In this document: piece after piece, positions 1 to 7,953 of the stretch | Layout: every line of letters begins with the position of its first letter | Numbering within the stretch: the stretch's first letter is position 1 | Source of the DNA: Sediminibacterium sp. | GTDB taxonomy: Bacteria > Bacteroidota > Bacteroidia > Chitinophagales > Chitinophagaceae | NCBI RefSeq assembly: GCF_019264485.1 | Contig: NZ_JAHVAA010000011.1 | Span: 124,001-188,000 of the forward strand | Length of the DNA stretch: 64,000 nucleotides | Direction of reading: 5' to 3' | Translations under genes and position numbers: made by a program | The notes under the pieces: model-generated | The model's input: the letters and a program-made list of their open reading frames with translations, nothing else | Databases searched by the model: none | What the model was told of the DNA's origin: nothing

Positions 1-832
1 AATAAGGAGAGTCATTATAATTCAGTTCTACAAAATTGATATAAATATTATTTGAAAGTCGTGTACTCCGACTTGAACTTTTTGAGTATCCCCCAAATTG
101 TTTTTCAAACTCAGGTTTAAATTGTTCCAATAATTCATCCATCTTCGTCATAGTCTCCGCTATGGTTTGCATTGCTACCAAATCCTGGAGTGTAAAAGAG
201 TTTAATTTTTCCATACCATGTTCTTTTAAAAAGTATTTAAGATGATTTGTTATTTGTAGATGCCTTTCATTAATAATTTCATATACGCTATACCAGCGGA
301 TCAAATGCAGATTGATTTTGTCATTATTCAGCTCTTTATGCTCATAATACTTTGTCAAGAAAACAATGTGCTTTTTCTTATCTTCTTTGTAACGGTTCAA
401 TATCTCAGCATAATCTAAAAGCTGATTTTCTCTTTCTGATGCTTCAACTTTACACTCAACCAAAATTGAAATATTTTGATAGTTGATTTCAACGTCAGGT
501 CTTCCATAATCATCATATTCCAATTGTGTAGTAATGGATGGAATTTCTTTTTTGGGAATGTGCAGATTTAAACATGTAGTCATGAAATCTAGACGAAACA
601 TTTCGTCAGATTCAATACAGTAGGCAAATATTTCTGTAAGAAAATTCTCCAAAGGTGAATGATTTTCTCTCTGCCTATACGAAAACACTCTTGAAAAAAT
701 AGAATCTGTCAATTGTCGGGTTTTATCGGTGCTTCCTTTTCCGATATAAAAAAAATCTGCGTGGAAGCTACATCTACCTGTCTTCCACGCCCGACCAAGA
801 GCGCATGCACAAAATAGAGAAGCCCCACGCAT
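1..832 (-). CDS. PD-(D/E)XK-type nuclease-like protein, 3' end outside window
   Basis: Reading leftward, an open frame runs off the left edge with no stop. It carries a PD-(D/E)XK signature: Asp113 in GRPDVEI, then Glu126-Cys-Lys128 in ILVECKVEASE (numbered from the ATG at 832). Such nucleases cleave DNA and are common in defence and mobile elements; target unknown. A conserved-looking stretch, NHSPLENFLTEIFAYC, lies upstream of the catalytic core. The start is uncertain. The ATG at 832 follows a TAA in frame, but the first 25 or so codons lie inside a 150-nt hairpin and look non-coding; a TTG at 712 just before LTDSIFSRVFSYR is the alternative. The gene lies in the very AT-rich block ending at the tRNA fragment, so it is probably element cargo. 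The C-terminus is missing. Confidence 0.6.
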   Translation of the reverse strand, partial: MRGASLFCACALGRAWKTGRCSFHADFFYIGKGSTDKTRQLTDSIFSRVFSYRQRENHSPLENFLTEIFAYCIESDEMFRLDFMTTCLNLHIPKKEIPSITTQLEYDDYGRPDVEINYQNISILVECKVEASERENQLLDYAEILNRYKEDKKKHIVFLTKYYEHKELNNDKINLHLIRWYSVYEIINERHLQITNHLKYFLKEHGMEKLNSFTLQDLVAMQTIAETMTKMDELLEQFKPEFEKQFGGYSKSSSRSTRLSNNIYINFVELNYNDSPY

Positions 833-905
833 TGTGGAGGCATCCTCTTATTCTTGTGCTATAATTTACTTGGTCGGTTAGGAAGACAGAATAAGCGTCC
901 GCAGA
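756..905. repeat. 150-nt nested imperfect inverted repeat (large stem-loop)
   Basis: Successive arms pair around one centre: TCTGCG (756-761) with CGCAGA (900-905), CTGTCTTCC (778-786) with GGAAGACAG (881-889), CCGACCAAG (791-799) with CTTGGTCGG (869-877), GCACAAAATAGAG (807-819) with a near-match at 845-859, and CCAC with GTGG at the tip. Small internal loops separate the helices, as in a structured RNA or a folded single-strand recombination site. It overlaps the presumed 5' end of the nuclease gene. The end boxes do not match integron attC consensus boxes. Function unknown. Confidence 0.7.
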
Positions 906-1093
906 ATTATATGTTTATGATTTAAGTTATTTCAATAGCCAATTTGATTTAATTGGTTTAAAAGTAAGATTTTTTTTCTCTCTGAATATCAATGCTTCTG
1001 TTAACGTTTGAAGTTCATATGTTTCACTTTGATTCAAATTGGGGTTGTTTTTAAACATTGAAACCCTTACGTTTTGGGGCAAAATTTACTATT

Positions 1094-1342
1094 ATGAACA
1101 TTACAGAAATTGCTACAAAAAGGGATATTGAAATCCTTCTCAAAGAAATTCGAGAGCTTAAAGTTTCATTTGAAACTTTGCCGGATGAAAAACAGTTTTT
1201 ACGTACTGGAGAGGTAAAAAAATTACTTGGCATTTCAAACTCAACTATCCAACGTTTACGTATTAATGGGGTTATAACACCTTCCAAAATTGGTGGCACT
1301 TGGTACTACAAATTATCAGAAATCAAAAAACTAATCCCATGA
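1094..1342 (+). CDS. Small helix-turn-helix (excisionase/MerR-like) protein
   Basis: An 82-residue protein with an N-terminal charged helix (about residues 5-25) and a C-terminal HTH_17-type DNA-binding fold. The segment FLRTGEVKKLLGISNSTIQR at about 36-55 fits helix-turn-helix, and the WYYKLSEIKKLI wing follows. Proteins of this shape are frequent in Bacteroidota integrative elements as excisionases or small regulators. The ATG at 1094 is preferred over a TTG at 1058. The stop overlaps the next gene's start as ATGA, implying translational coupling. Its place near the presumed right end of an element fits a role in excision or control, but no recombinase is visible in the window to confirm this. 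Confidence 0.6.
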   Translation: MNITEIATKRDIEILLKEIRELKVSFETLPDEKQFLRTGEVKKLLGISNSTIQRLRINGVITPSKIGGTWYYKLSEIKKLIP

Positions 1343-2175
1343 AATCAAATATTTATGAAAAGAAAAGGGAGTATAATACCTTATTTTTCTTCCGTGAGAT
1401 TTATGAAAATTCTGAATTAACAACTTGCGATATGTTTCTATTAATGTTTGTTGCAAGCTTAGATAAAAAAGATAAATGCTTTGCAAGTAATGCTTACTTA
1501 GCAAAAATGTTACACATGTCAACCGCTTCGGTTTCAAGAAGTATAAATAAGTTATGTCGAATGGGACTTATTATTGAGAATACAAATACAGGGCGATCAA
1601 ATTTACGCAGGGTAAAGCCGACTCTTAAAGCGTATCAAACTGACTGCGCAGATAGTAAATCAGAAACGTCAATAGTAGAAACTACCTTAATCAATGATAT
1701 TGATCAGGTTGGTACTAATGATATGCATATAAAAGAAGTTAAAAAGGAACTTAATAAAGTATCTATATTATCTGAGGAATATGAAATGGATTATTGTTCA
1801 AAAGTCTTTCTGTTTGAAATCCGTAATAAAGAGTCTATATATCTTGAGTGCAAAAAAATATTTGAAGCAAAATATCCTGTAGTATGGGATGTAAAAGAGA
1901 TCGAAAGCTTGATTTTATTGTGTGAAACGATACGAAAGACGTATGAAAAACAAATTAATAAATGTGAAAATACTCGTGATAAGAAAGATCTTTATATTAA
2001 ACTATTTGAATCGTTTCTTGAAAATATCCCTAACTGGATACATGATCTCCTGCCTTCAATATTTGTCAGATTTATAAAAAAAATCATTTCAAATACAAAT
2101 TATAGAAAGCGAGTAGAAAGAATACTTAATAAGCATTTTAGGACTTCCTACATTAAGGAGGGTTCAGATTTTTAA
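1339..2175 (+). CDS. Winged-helix DNA-binding protein, possible replication/mobile-element protein
   Basis: A 278-residue, Lys-rich protein. Residues about 30-80 resemble the helix-turn-helix domain found at the N-terminus of many plasmid and element replication proteins: an MFLLMFVASLD helix, then AYLAKMLHMSTASVSRSI as the recognition region and KLCRMGLI as the start of the wing. The remaining 190 residues are helical, with no motif I recognise. It is translationally coupled (ATGA) to the small HTH gene upstream. An in-frame TTG at 1300 is not needed as a start. The A+T-rich codon use differs from the core genes at 3.5-19 kb, consistent with acquisition. A replication-initiator role is inference only. 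Confidence 0.5.
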   Translation: MKSNIYEKKREYNTLFFFREIYENSELTTCDMFLLMFVASLDKKDKCFASNAYLAKMLHMSTASVSRSINKLCRMGLIIENTNTGRSNLRRVKPTLKAYQTDCADSKSETSIVETTLINDIDQVGTNDMHIKEVKKELNKVSILSEEYEMDYCSKVFLFEIRNKESIYLECKKIFEAKYPVVWDVKEIESLILLCETIRKTYEKQINKCENTRDKKDLYIKLFESFLENIPNWIHDLLPSIFVRFIKKIISNTNYRKRVERILNKHFRTSYIKEGSDF

Positions 2176-2753
2176 ATTAACAACCCAAGGCATTAAAATT
2201 ATTAGATAATTAACTATTGTAAGTGTGCTTAACTTTTACTGCAAAGTAATTTTAAGAATTCGAGCCACAAAAGGTTAACAGAAGTATTTTTCAATTTTTT
2301 GTGTTTACTTAATTCTGCTCTCTTTTGTGCGATAGCTTTTCATTGAAAAAGGTAACCAGAGGTGTAGAAAATGTTTGTTTTCTGCACCTTTTACATTACT
2401 AGAACTTATTTCAAGTAAGTCATTTTTGCATTTAATACAAGAGTTCCTCGAATCGAGTCGCCTAAAACAAACTGTTTTCATGTTTTACATAACTACGATT
2501 ACCACCCCCTGCTTTCATCTAAACTTTAAAATTTTGCCTTTCTTCAAATTTACCAATGACATATCCATGAATCCGCTGATCATGCCCTAAATCGTCTTAA
2601 AATGCCCAAAAACCATCTTTTTATCGTTACGATTACTCTGATACGATTTTGTATATTCATATCACGATTTCTTGTCTTATTCATTGTCCTAAAAAAACAA
2701 AAAAATCATAAATACTTGTAAATCAACTAATTATATACAAAATGTTCTCAAAA
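2176..2753. other. AT-rich non-coding end of presumed element
   Basis: No convincing gene. A 71-codon open frame at 2375 lacks any conserved feature and starts within a hairpin. The stretch contains the hairpin at 2361-2388 and, further right, low-complexity AT-rich sequence up to the tRNA fragment. Element ends commonly carry recombinase arm-binding sites in such regions, but no clear repeated motif was found. Confidence 0.5.
2361..2391. terminator. Hairpin, possible bidirectional terminator
   Basis: GGTGTAGAAAA (2361-2371) pairs with TTTTCTGCACC (2378-2388) across a 6-nt loop, with one T-G wobble, followed by a short T tract. It lies about 185 nt downstream of the winged-helix gene. Confidence 0.4.
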
Positions 2754-2775
2754 TTCAAATCCCTTCCTCTCTGCA
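2754..2775 (+). repeat. tRNA 3'-end fragment (Ser-like), putative attachment site
   Basis: The sequence reads as the end of a tRNA: T-loop TTCAAAT (2754-2760), T-stem 3' strand CCCTT, acceptor 3' strand CCTCTCT, then a G discriminator. There is no matching 5' T-stem strand immediately upstream and no 5' acceptor strand, so this is not a complete tRNA. A tRNA-like terminator follows directly. Integrases that target tRNA 3' ends leave such a fragment at one element end and an intact gene at the other. Ser identity is inferred from the acceptor sequence only. Confidence 0.55.
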
Positions 2776-2781
2776 AAATTT

Positions 2782-2810
2782 ATCCCGTTCAGCGGGATTT
2801 TGTATTTTTA
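2782..2810 (+). terminator. Rho-independent terminator following the tRNA fragment
   Basis: ATCCCG (2782-2787), a 5-nt loop and CGGGAT (2793-2798), followed by a T-rich run. Its place just after the tRNA 3' fragment suggests it is the original terminator of the interrupted tRNA gene. Confidence 0.65.
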
Positions 2811-2817
2811 CCATTGC

Positions 2818-3111
2818 ATGTACACTAAGGCCCAAATATTAAATATTCTTAAAACCCAAAAAGAAGAGTTGGAAAAACGCTATCCAATCTCAGAACTTGG
2901 TCTTTTTGGGTCTTATGCAAACGGCGATAATACAGAATATAGTGATATTGATATACTAGTTGATTTTAATAATCCGGTAGATGCCTATACATATATACGT
3001 CTTGCACATGAATTAGAAGATCGATTTATGGCTAAAATCGATTTGGTATCCCGTAAAGGCATAAAGCCTCATTATCTCCCTTATGTTGAAAAAAGCCTGA
3101 TACATGTCTGA
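2818..3111 (+). CDS. mntA: MNT-type minimal nucleotidyltransferase (antitoxin of HEPN/MNT pair)
   Basis: A 97-residue protein with the complete MNT signature GS-X10-DXD: Gly31-Ser32, then Asp43 and Asp45 in SDIDILV, with a third acidic residue in KIDLVS. In characterised HEPN/MNT systems this enzyme transfers AMP to a tyrosine of the HEPN RNase toxin and neutralises it. The ATG at 2818 is chosen over a TTG at 2800, which lies against the terminator stem. The next gene's ATG (3104) overlaps this gene's 3' end, the usual coupled arrangement. The partner is frameshifted here, so this antitoxin may now be an orphan. Confidence 0.85.
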   Translation: MYTKAQILNILKTQKEELEKRYPISELGLFGSYANGDNTEYSDIDILVDFNNPVDAYTYIRLAHELEDRFMAKIDLVSRKGIKPHYLPYVEKSLIHV

Positions 3112-3456
3112 GCGTAGTACTCTGCTATTATTAGAAGACATATATGTTGCTATTCAGACCATATTTGAATTTACGAAGGATACAATTATGAAAAATTTGA
3201 ATCTGATCTCAAAACGCGTCATGCTGTAGAAAGAAACTTTGAAATTATAGGAGAAGCTGTTTCTCGCATCCCTCAACATTTTAAGGACCGGAATCCTCAA
3301 ATCGAGTGGCGTATCATTAAAGACTTTAGAAACTTTATCATTCATGATTATTTTGGAATCAATCACCAAATAATATGGAACACCATCGAATTTCGGCTAC
3401 CTGAACTACTTCTGATGATTAAGGAGCTAAAAGCTGGAGAAGAGGGACTTCAATAG
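3104..3456 (+). pseudogene. hepT: HEPN-family (DUF86) toxin, frameshifted
   Basis: The frame from ATG 3104 meets TAG at 3227 after 41 codons. The reading continues coherently in the +1 frame from 3181 to the stop at 3454-3456, with typical DUF86 sequence (HAVERNFEIIGEAV) and the catalytic RX4HXY motif as RNFIIHDY. Restoring one base between 3178 and 3181 (for example AAGGGATAC instead of AAGGATAC) gives a normal protein of about 117 residues. HEPN toxins of this family are RNases. The start codon overlaps the MNT gene. Either the toxin is inactivated or the indel is a sequencing error in a short G run; no classical slippery heptamer suggests programmed frameshifting. Confidence 0.8.
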
Positions 3457-3460
3457 CCTT

Positions 3461-3551
3461 TTAACCCACCTTAATTTCTCCTTAACCCGCCCCAGGTAAT
3501 ATTCCCTTAACATTGGGGTAACATAGCGGTAACATTGCCGAAATACTTTTG
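3461..3551 (+). promoter_or_regulatory. PHO-box-like array and TAnnTTTG promoter of TonB receptor
   Basis: Four 7-mers lie at exact 11-bp spacing: GTAATAT (3496), TTAACAT (3507), GTAACAT (3518) and GTAACAT (3529). Related TTAAYYY 7-mers stand at 3461, 3471 and 3482. This is the geometry of PhoB binding sites (7-bp direct repeats with 4-bp gaps). The last repeat ends 8 bp before a -7 box TACTTTTG (3544-3551). The GTG start is 16 nt further on. The same layout precedes the gene at 6524. Confidence 0.7.
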
Positions 3552-3567
3552 CAGCAAAATAAACACT

Positions 3568-6366
3568 GTGAAATCTATTATTTCGACCCTGCTCGCTCTT
3601 TTCTCTTTTACTGCTGTATTCGCTCAAACCGGAACTTTAACCGGTAAAATAGCTTCTTCTTCTAATAATGAAGTGATTACCGGAGTTGCCATTTATAATG
3701 CAGCCAAGAAAATTTCACTTATTTCCGATGTGGAGGGCCGCTTCAGTATTCGCCTGGCGCCTGGTACCTATGAACTTACTTTCTCCATGACTGGTTTTAA
3801 AACAAAAACCATTAATGAGATCGTAATCGTTGCCGGTCAGACCAATGAACTGAATATCGTACTCACAGAACAGAAAAAAGAACTGGATGAAGTAGTGGTT
3901 ACCGCTACTCCTGCCCGCAGAGAATCTGCATCTGCAGTATTAAGTCTGCAAAAGAATAATACCAGCGTATCTGATGGTATCTCTTCAGAATCCATCAAAA
4001 AATCTCCAGACCGTAACGTGGGTGAAGTATTGAAACGTGTTACAGGTACCAGTGTTCAGGATGATAAATATGTAATTGTAAGAGGATTAAATGACCGCTA
4101 TAATGTGGCTACCATTAACGGCGCAGTAATGCCCAGCACCGAGCCCGACAGAAGAACCTTCTCTTTTGATATTGTGCCTTCTGATATGATTGATAATGTG
4201 TTGATCAATAAAACCGCTACGCCCGATATGCCCGGAGAATTCTCTGGTGGTATCGTTCAGGTTACTACAAAAGATATTCCTTTTAAGAATTCTTTCGGAC
4301 TTGCGTTGTCAACTTCTTATAACAGCATTTCAACCGGAAAGGATTTTAATATTGGTCACAGAGGCGATATGGATTACCTCGGTTTTGATGACGGTTCCAG
4401 AAAATTCCCTTCTTCTTTTCCTTCAACCAACAGGTGGAGAACTTACGATATTGCGCAGAAAATTCAGGCTTCAAGGCTCATGTACAACACGTATGGTGAT
4501 GACAGATCCACAGCCCTGCCATCATTGAATGGCCAGATTAATTTCGCCAGAAAATTCAGCAGTAAAAATGGTGGAACATTTGGTATGCTGGGCTCTTTAA
4601 CTTACAGAAACTCCCAAACCATTCAGCTTACCGACAGGCAGCAATATGGTGATGCAACCAGTACCACCAACCTCTTATTTGATTATGCAGATACTTCTTA
4701 TTCATTCAGTACCAGTGTGGGTGCTTTACTGAATATCGGATATAAAAAAGGGAAGAATAAAATTGTACTGAAGAACCTGTTTAACCGTGTGTTCGAAAAC
4801 AGTAATACTATTCGCGAAGGATCGAACTTTAATGACCTGCAGTATATCAATAAAAACAGGATTGCCATTGCCATGGAAAAAACCATTTTCAGCTCTCAGT
4901 TAGAAGGAGAACATGCATTAGGTAAAACGAATGATAAACTGAAATGGAACCTGAACTTTGCTTTCACTAAAAAAGACCAGCCTGATTACCGTTCACAGCC
5001 TTATCAGAAAAATATCTCACAGGTGAACGACAAATCTATTCCTTATACCATTGCCTTAAGAAATACCTATCGTTTCTGGAGTGAGCTCGATGAGAATACC
5101 TTAGGTGGTAAACTTGACTACAGCAAGCAACTGAAATGGGGTAATACTACTTCTTCATTAAAAGCAGGTGTGTTGACGCAGTATAAGATCCGCGATTTTG
5201 GTGCCCGTGCTTTCCGTTATGAAGAAGCCAGCACTTCGAGCTTTAACTCGGCTTTATTGTCATTGCCTCCGGGTCAGGTATTTAACGATGGTAATATGTA
5301 TGCCAATGGTTTTTACCTGAATGAAATTACCAACAATACCGACCGTTACGATGCTACTTCATTGCTTACAGGTTCTTACCTGATGCTGGATAATAAATTC
5401 AATGAAAAATGGAGACTGATCTGGGGTGTGCGCGCAGAAACATTTAACTATGAAGTAGAAACAGGTAACGTTTCCGGTACAAAAACCGTGATCAAAAAAG
5501 ATTACCTCGATATCCTTCCTTCTGTTAACCTGATTTATAGCTTTAATACCAAATCAAATCTCCGTTTCTCTGCTTCAAGAACGGTATCAAGACCTGATTT
5601 CCGTGAAGTGGCCAATTTCTCTTATTTCGACTTTGTAAGAGCTGCCATCATTCGTGGTAACGGTGCGCTTGAGAGAAGCCAGAACACCAATATCGATCTG
5701 CGTTTCGAAACCTATCCACAGAGTGGTGAAATTATTTCTGCCTCTTTGTTCTTCAAACATTTCAGCAAGCCTATTGAGCAGCGTATGTCTGGTGAGTCAT
5801 CTTTAGAATACCAGGTGATTACTTTCTTCAATCCTGAGAATGCCTATGCTTACGGTATTGAACTGGATCTTCGTAAGAAACTGTCATTCTTTGGTGATGG
5901 TAAATTCTGGAACAATACCACTTTCAGTGCCAATACATCGCTGATCAAATCTACCGTTGACCTGCCTGCTTCTACAAACCCTTATGATACTAAAAGACCT
6001 ATGCAGGGTCAGTCGCCATATTTAGTGAACCTGAGCCTTACCTATGCGGATAATGAAGCCAACTGGAGCAGCACTGTATTGTTCAACAGAATTGGACAGC
6101 GTATTGAAACAGTGGGTGCATTTGGTATTCCCGATGTATATGAAAATGGAAGAAGTATTCTTGATTTCCAGTTAGCCAAGAAAGTGTTTAAAAAGAAAGG
6201 TGAAGTGAAAATTAATATGGCTAACCTGTTGAATACAAGACAGATTTTCTATAATAATGTGGAATCTAAAAAAGAGAACCGCGGATACAAGAGTCAGGAC
6301 GACCGTATTCAGTGGAGCAACCTGTTTGGCGCCAGTTTCGGTGTAGGGTTCTCTTATACTTTTTAA
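3568..6366 (+). CDS. TonB-dependent outer-membrane receptor, probably Pho-regulated
   Basis: A 932-residue receptor. Residues 1-20 form a signal peptide ending FAQ, then comes a CarboxypepD_reg-like domain (about 22-105). A TonB-box-like DEVVVTATP lies at 107-115, followed by the plug domain (about 125-230) with VIVRGLNDRYN and a long beta-barrel ending in aromatic YTF. Such receptors import large or scarce ligands using TonB energy. GTG 3568 is chosen because the upstream TTG at 3535 overlaps the repeat array and promoter. It is followed by a strong terminator, then a co-regulated surface lipoprotein. The PHO-box-like promoter suggests the ligand is a phosphate-containing molecule, but the sequence alone does not identify it. 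Confidence 0.9.
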   Translation: MKSIISTLLALFSFTAVFAQTGTLTGKIASSSNNEVITGVAIYNAAKKISLISDVEGRFSIRLAPGTYELTFSMTGFKTKTINEIVIVAGQTNELNIVLTEQKKELDEVVVTATPARRESASAVLSLQKNNTSVSDGISSESIKKSPDRNVGEVLKRVTGTSVQDDKYVIVRGLNDRYNVATINGAVMPSTEPDRRTFSFDIVPSDMIDNVLINKTATPDMPGEFSGGIVQVTTKDIPFKNSFGLALSTSYNSISTGKDFNIGHRGDMDYLGFDDGSRKFPSSFPSTNRWRTYDIAQKIQASRLMYNTYGDDRSTALPSLNGQINFARKFSSKNGGTFGMLGSLTYRNSQTIQLTDRQQYGDATSTTNLLFDYADTSYSFSTSVGALLNIGYKKGKNKIVLKNLFNRVFENSNTIREGSNFNDLQYINKNRIAIAMEKTIFSSQLEGEHALGKTNDKLKWNLNFAFTKKDQPDYRSQPYQKNISQVNDKSIPYTIALRNTYRFWSELDENTLGGKLDYSKQLKWGNTTSSLKAGVLTQYKIRDFGARAFRYEEASTSSFNSALLSLPPGQVFNDGNMYANGFYLNEITNNTDRYDATSLLTGSYLMLDNKFNEKWRLIWGVRAETFNYEVETGNVSGTKTVIKKDYLDILPSVNLIYSFNTKSNLRFSASRTVSRPDFREVANFSYFDFVRAAIIRGNGALERSQNTNIDLRFETYPQSGEIISASLFFKHFSKPIEQRMSGESSLEYQVITFFNPENAYAYGIELDLRKKLSFFGDGKFWNNTTFSANTSLIKSTVDLPASTNPYDTKRPMQGQSPYLVNLSLTYADNEANWSSTVLFNRIGQRIETVGAFGIPDVYENGRSILDFQLAKKVFKKKGEVKINMANLLNTRQIFYNNVESKKENRGYKSQDDRIQWSNLFGASFGVGFSYTF

Positions 6367-6398
6367 TACTGAACAATAGTTTTAGGTTGATAGATGTG

Positions 6399-6428
6399 GC
6401 CCTCCGAAACTTTCGGAGGGCTTTTTTT
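6399..6428 (+). terminator. Strong rho-independent terminator
   Basis: GCCCTCCGAAA (6399-6409) pairs perfectly with TTTCGGAGGGC (6411-6421), followed by seven T. It separates the receptor from the lipoprotein gene, which has its own regulated promoter. Confidence 0.9.
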
Positions 6429-6447
6429 ATTGCATTACCGTTGCGTG

Positions 6448-6503
6448 GTAACAATTAGTTAATCTTCCGGTAACATACCCATTACATTGTAGTGGTTGTT
6501 TTG
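6448..6503 (+). promoter_or_regulatory. PHO-box-like array and promoter of lipoprotein gene
   Basis: Four 7-mers at exact 11-bp steps: GTAACAA (6448), TTAATCT (6459), GTAACAT (6470) and ATTACAT (6481). The last ends 8 bp before a -7-like TTGTTTTG (6496-6503), the same distance as in the receptor promoter. ATG follows at 6524. Confidence 0.7.
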
Positions 6504-6523
6504 CAGCATAAAAAATAACGAAA

Positions 6524-7882
6524 ATGATACGTTCACTTTTAATTTCACGTCTTGCAATGGTAGCATTGGCTGCATTGACAATGACTGCTTGTAGTAAGAA
6601 TGACGATGACGAGGAGATTATAGCTCCACCAGTAGATCCAAATGCTACTGTGTTGAAAGGTTCTTTAACTGAGAACAAAACACTCACTGCAGATAAGGTA
6701 TGGACCCTAAAAGGGTATGTTTATGTACCTAACGGTATTACCCTAACTGTAGAGCCAGGAACAGTAATTAAAAGTGATAAAACAGAGAAAGGTGCACTTT
6801 GTGTTGAAAGAGGTGGTAAAATAGTAGCCAACGGTACTGCAGATAAACCAATCGTATTTACATCGGGTCAGGATGCAGGTGCAAGGGCTCCCGGCGACTG
6901 GGGGGGTATTGTTGTTTTAGGATTTGCTAAAACCAACCGTTCTTCTACTCCGGTAATTGAAGGTGGTTTGGATCGTCCATATGGCGGTACAAATGATGCA
7001 GATAATTCCGGTAGTATGAAATATGTACGTATTGAATATGCGGGTATTGCTGCTTTCCCCGGTTCTGAAATTAACGGTCTTACTTTAGGTGCCGTAGGTA
7101 GTGGTACAACACTGGAAAACATCCAGATTGTTTATGGTAATGATGATGCGTATGAATTCTTTGGTGGTACTGTAAATGCCAAATACCTGGTAGCTTACGG
7201 AACTGCGGATGATGATTTCGATTTCGACTTTGGTTATACTGGTAAAATTCAGTTTGCCGTGGCTTTACGCGACCCTGCATTCGTTGATAATGGCGATGCC
7301 GGTAATGGTATTGAAGCAGATAATGATGGCTCAGGAACAACAGCCGCTCCTTATACACGCCCGGTATTAAGTAATTTTACTTTTGTTGGACCCAATAATG
7401 CTACCGGAACGGCTGCCAACCATAACTATGGTAACAGATGGAGAAGAGCTGTTCGTTTTGTATTGCGTAACTCAATCATGATGGGATGGCAGAAAGGTGG
7501 TTTCTCTATTGAGTCTGATGGAACAGCAAATGACTACAGCGGTACAGGTGGTACTTCTGAATTTAAAAATAACCTGGTTCATGCTATTGCTGATCCATAC
7601 AGGGTATCTGGTTTAACATCTGCCACTTTAACTGCTGCTGCAGTTAAAACCAAAGCAGAATCTGAAGGCTGTAAAACATATGCAACTGCTGCAGATATTA
7701 AATTAACTGCTCCATTTACACTCAATGCTCCTAATATGTTACCAGCTACCGGTTCAGATGCTTTAACAGGTTCAAGCTTTACTGGTCTGGATGCTTTCTT
7801 CACTTCTACAACTTATGTAGGTGCATTCGGTACTACCAACTGGCTGGCTACCTGGACAAGATTTCCTTCAAAAGGACAATAA
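6524..7882 (+). CDS. Surface lipoprotein with beta-helix-like repeats
   Basis: A 452-residue protein with a lipoprotein signal peptide: lipobox ending TMTAC at Cys23, then an acidic SKNDDDEE tail typical of Bacteroidota surface-exported lipoproteins. The body is rich in Gly, Asn and Asp with strand-turn patterns (TLTVEPGTVIKSD, GGKIVANGTADKPIVFTS) resembling right-handed beta-helix or pectate-lyase-like folds. No catalytic motif is evident. It shares its promoter architecture with the TonB receptor upstream, so the two probably act together in binding and importing a ligand under phosphate limitation. It could instead be a surface enzyme. The family is recognisable as one often found beside TonB receptors, but its function is unknown to me. 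Confidence 0.8.
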   Translation: MIRSLLISRLAMVALAALTMTACSKNDDDEEIIAPPVDPNATVLKGSLTENKTLTADKVWTLKGYVYVPNGITLTVEPGTVIKSDKTEKGALCVERGGKIVANGTADKPIVFTSGQDAGARAPGDWGGIVVLGFAKTNRSSTPVIEGGLDRPYGGTNDADNSGSMKYVRIEYAGIAAFPGSEINGLTLGAVGSGTTLENIQIVYGNDDAYEFFGGTVNAKYLVAYGTADDDFDFDFGYTGKIQFAVALRDPAFVDNGDAGNGIEADNDGSGTTAAPYTRPVLSNFTFVGPNNATGTAANHNYGNRWRRAVRFVLRNSIMMGWQKGGFSIESDGTANDYSGTGGTSEFKNNLVHAIADPYRVSGLTSATLTAAAVKTKAESEGCKTYATAADIKLTAPFTLNAPNMLPATGSDALTGSSFTGLDAFFTSTTYVGAFGTTNWLATWTRFPSKGQ

Positions 7883-7901
7883 TCGCTTAGATTTATATTA
7901 T

Positions 7902-7931
7902 AAAACCGCTTCAATACGAAGCGGTTTTTTT
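7902..7931 (+). terminator. Rho-independent terminator
   Basis: AAAACCGCTTC, 5-nt loop, GAAGCGGTTTTTTT: a perfect stem with a T tract, directly after the lipoprotein gene. Confidence 0.9.
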
Positions 7932-7953
7932 ATTTCTTTGTAATAAAAATAAT

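Noticed and set aside
756..905. Integron attC site
   Set aside because: The fold is attC-like, but the end sequences do not match the conserved core boxes, no cassette-oriented genes flank it and no integrase is seen.
2375..2590. 71-codon open frame in the presumed element end
   Set aside because: It starts inside a hairpin, has no conserved motif or sensible upstream signal, and is AT-rich low-complexity sequence.
2700..2775. Complete tRNA gene
   Set aside because: Only the T-loop to discriminator part is present; 5' acceptor, D-arm and anticodon arm cannot be formed from the upstream bases.
3104..3230. Programmed frameshifting in the HEPN gene
   Set aside because: No slippery heptamer or strong downstream structure lies at 3176-3185; a homopolymer indel explains it better.
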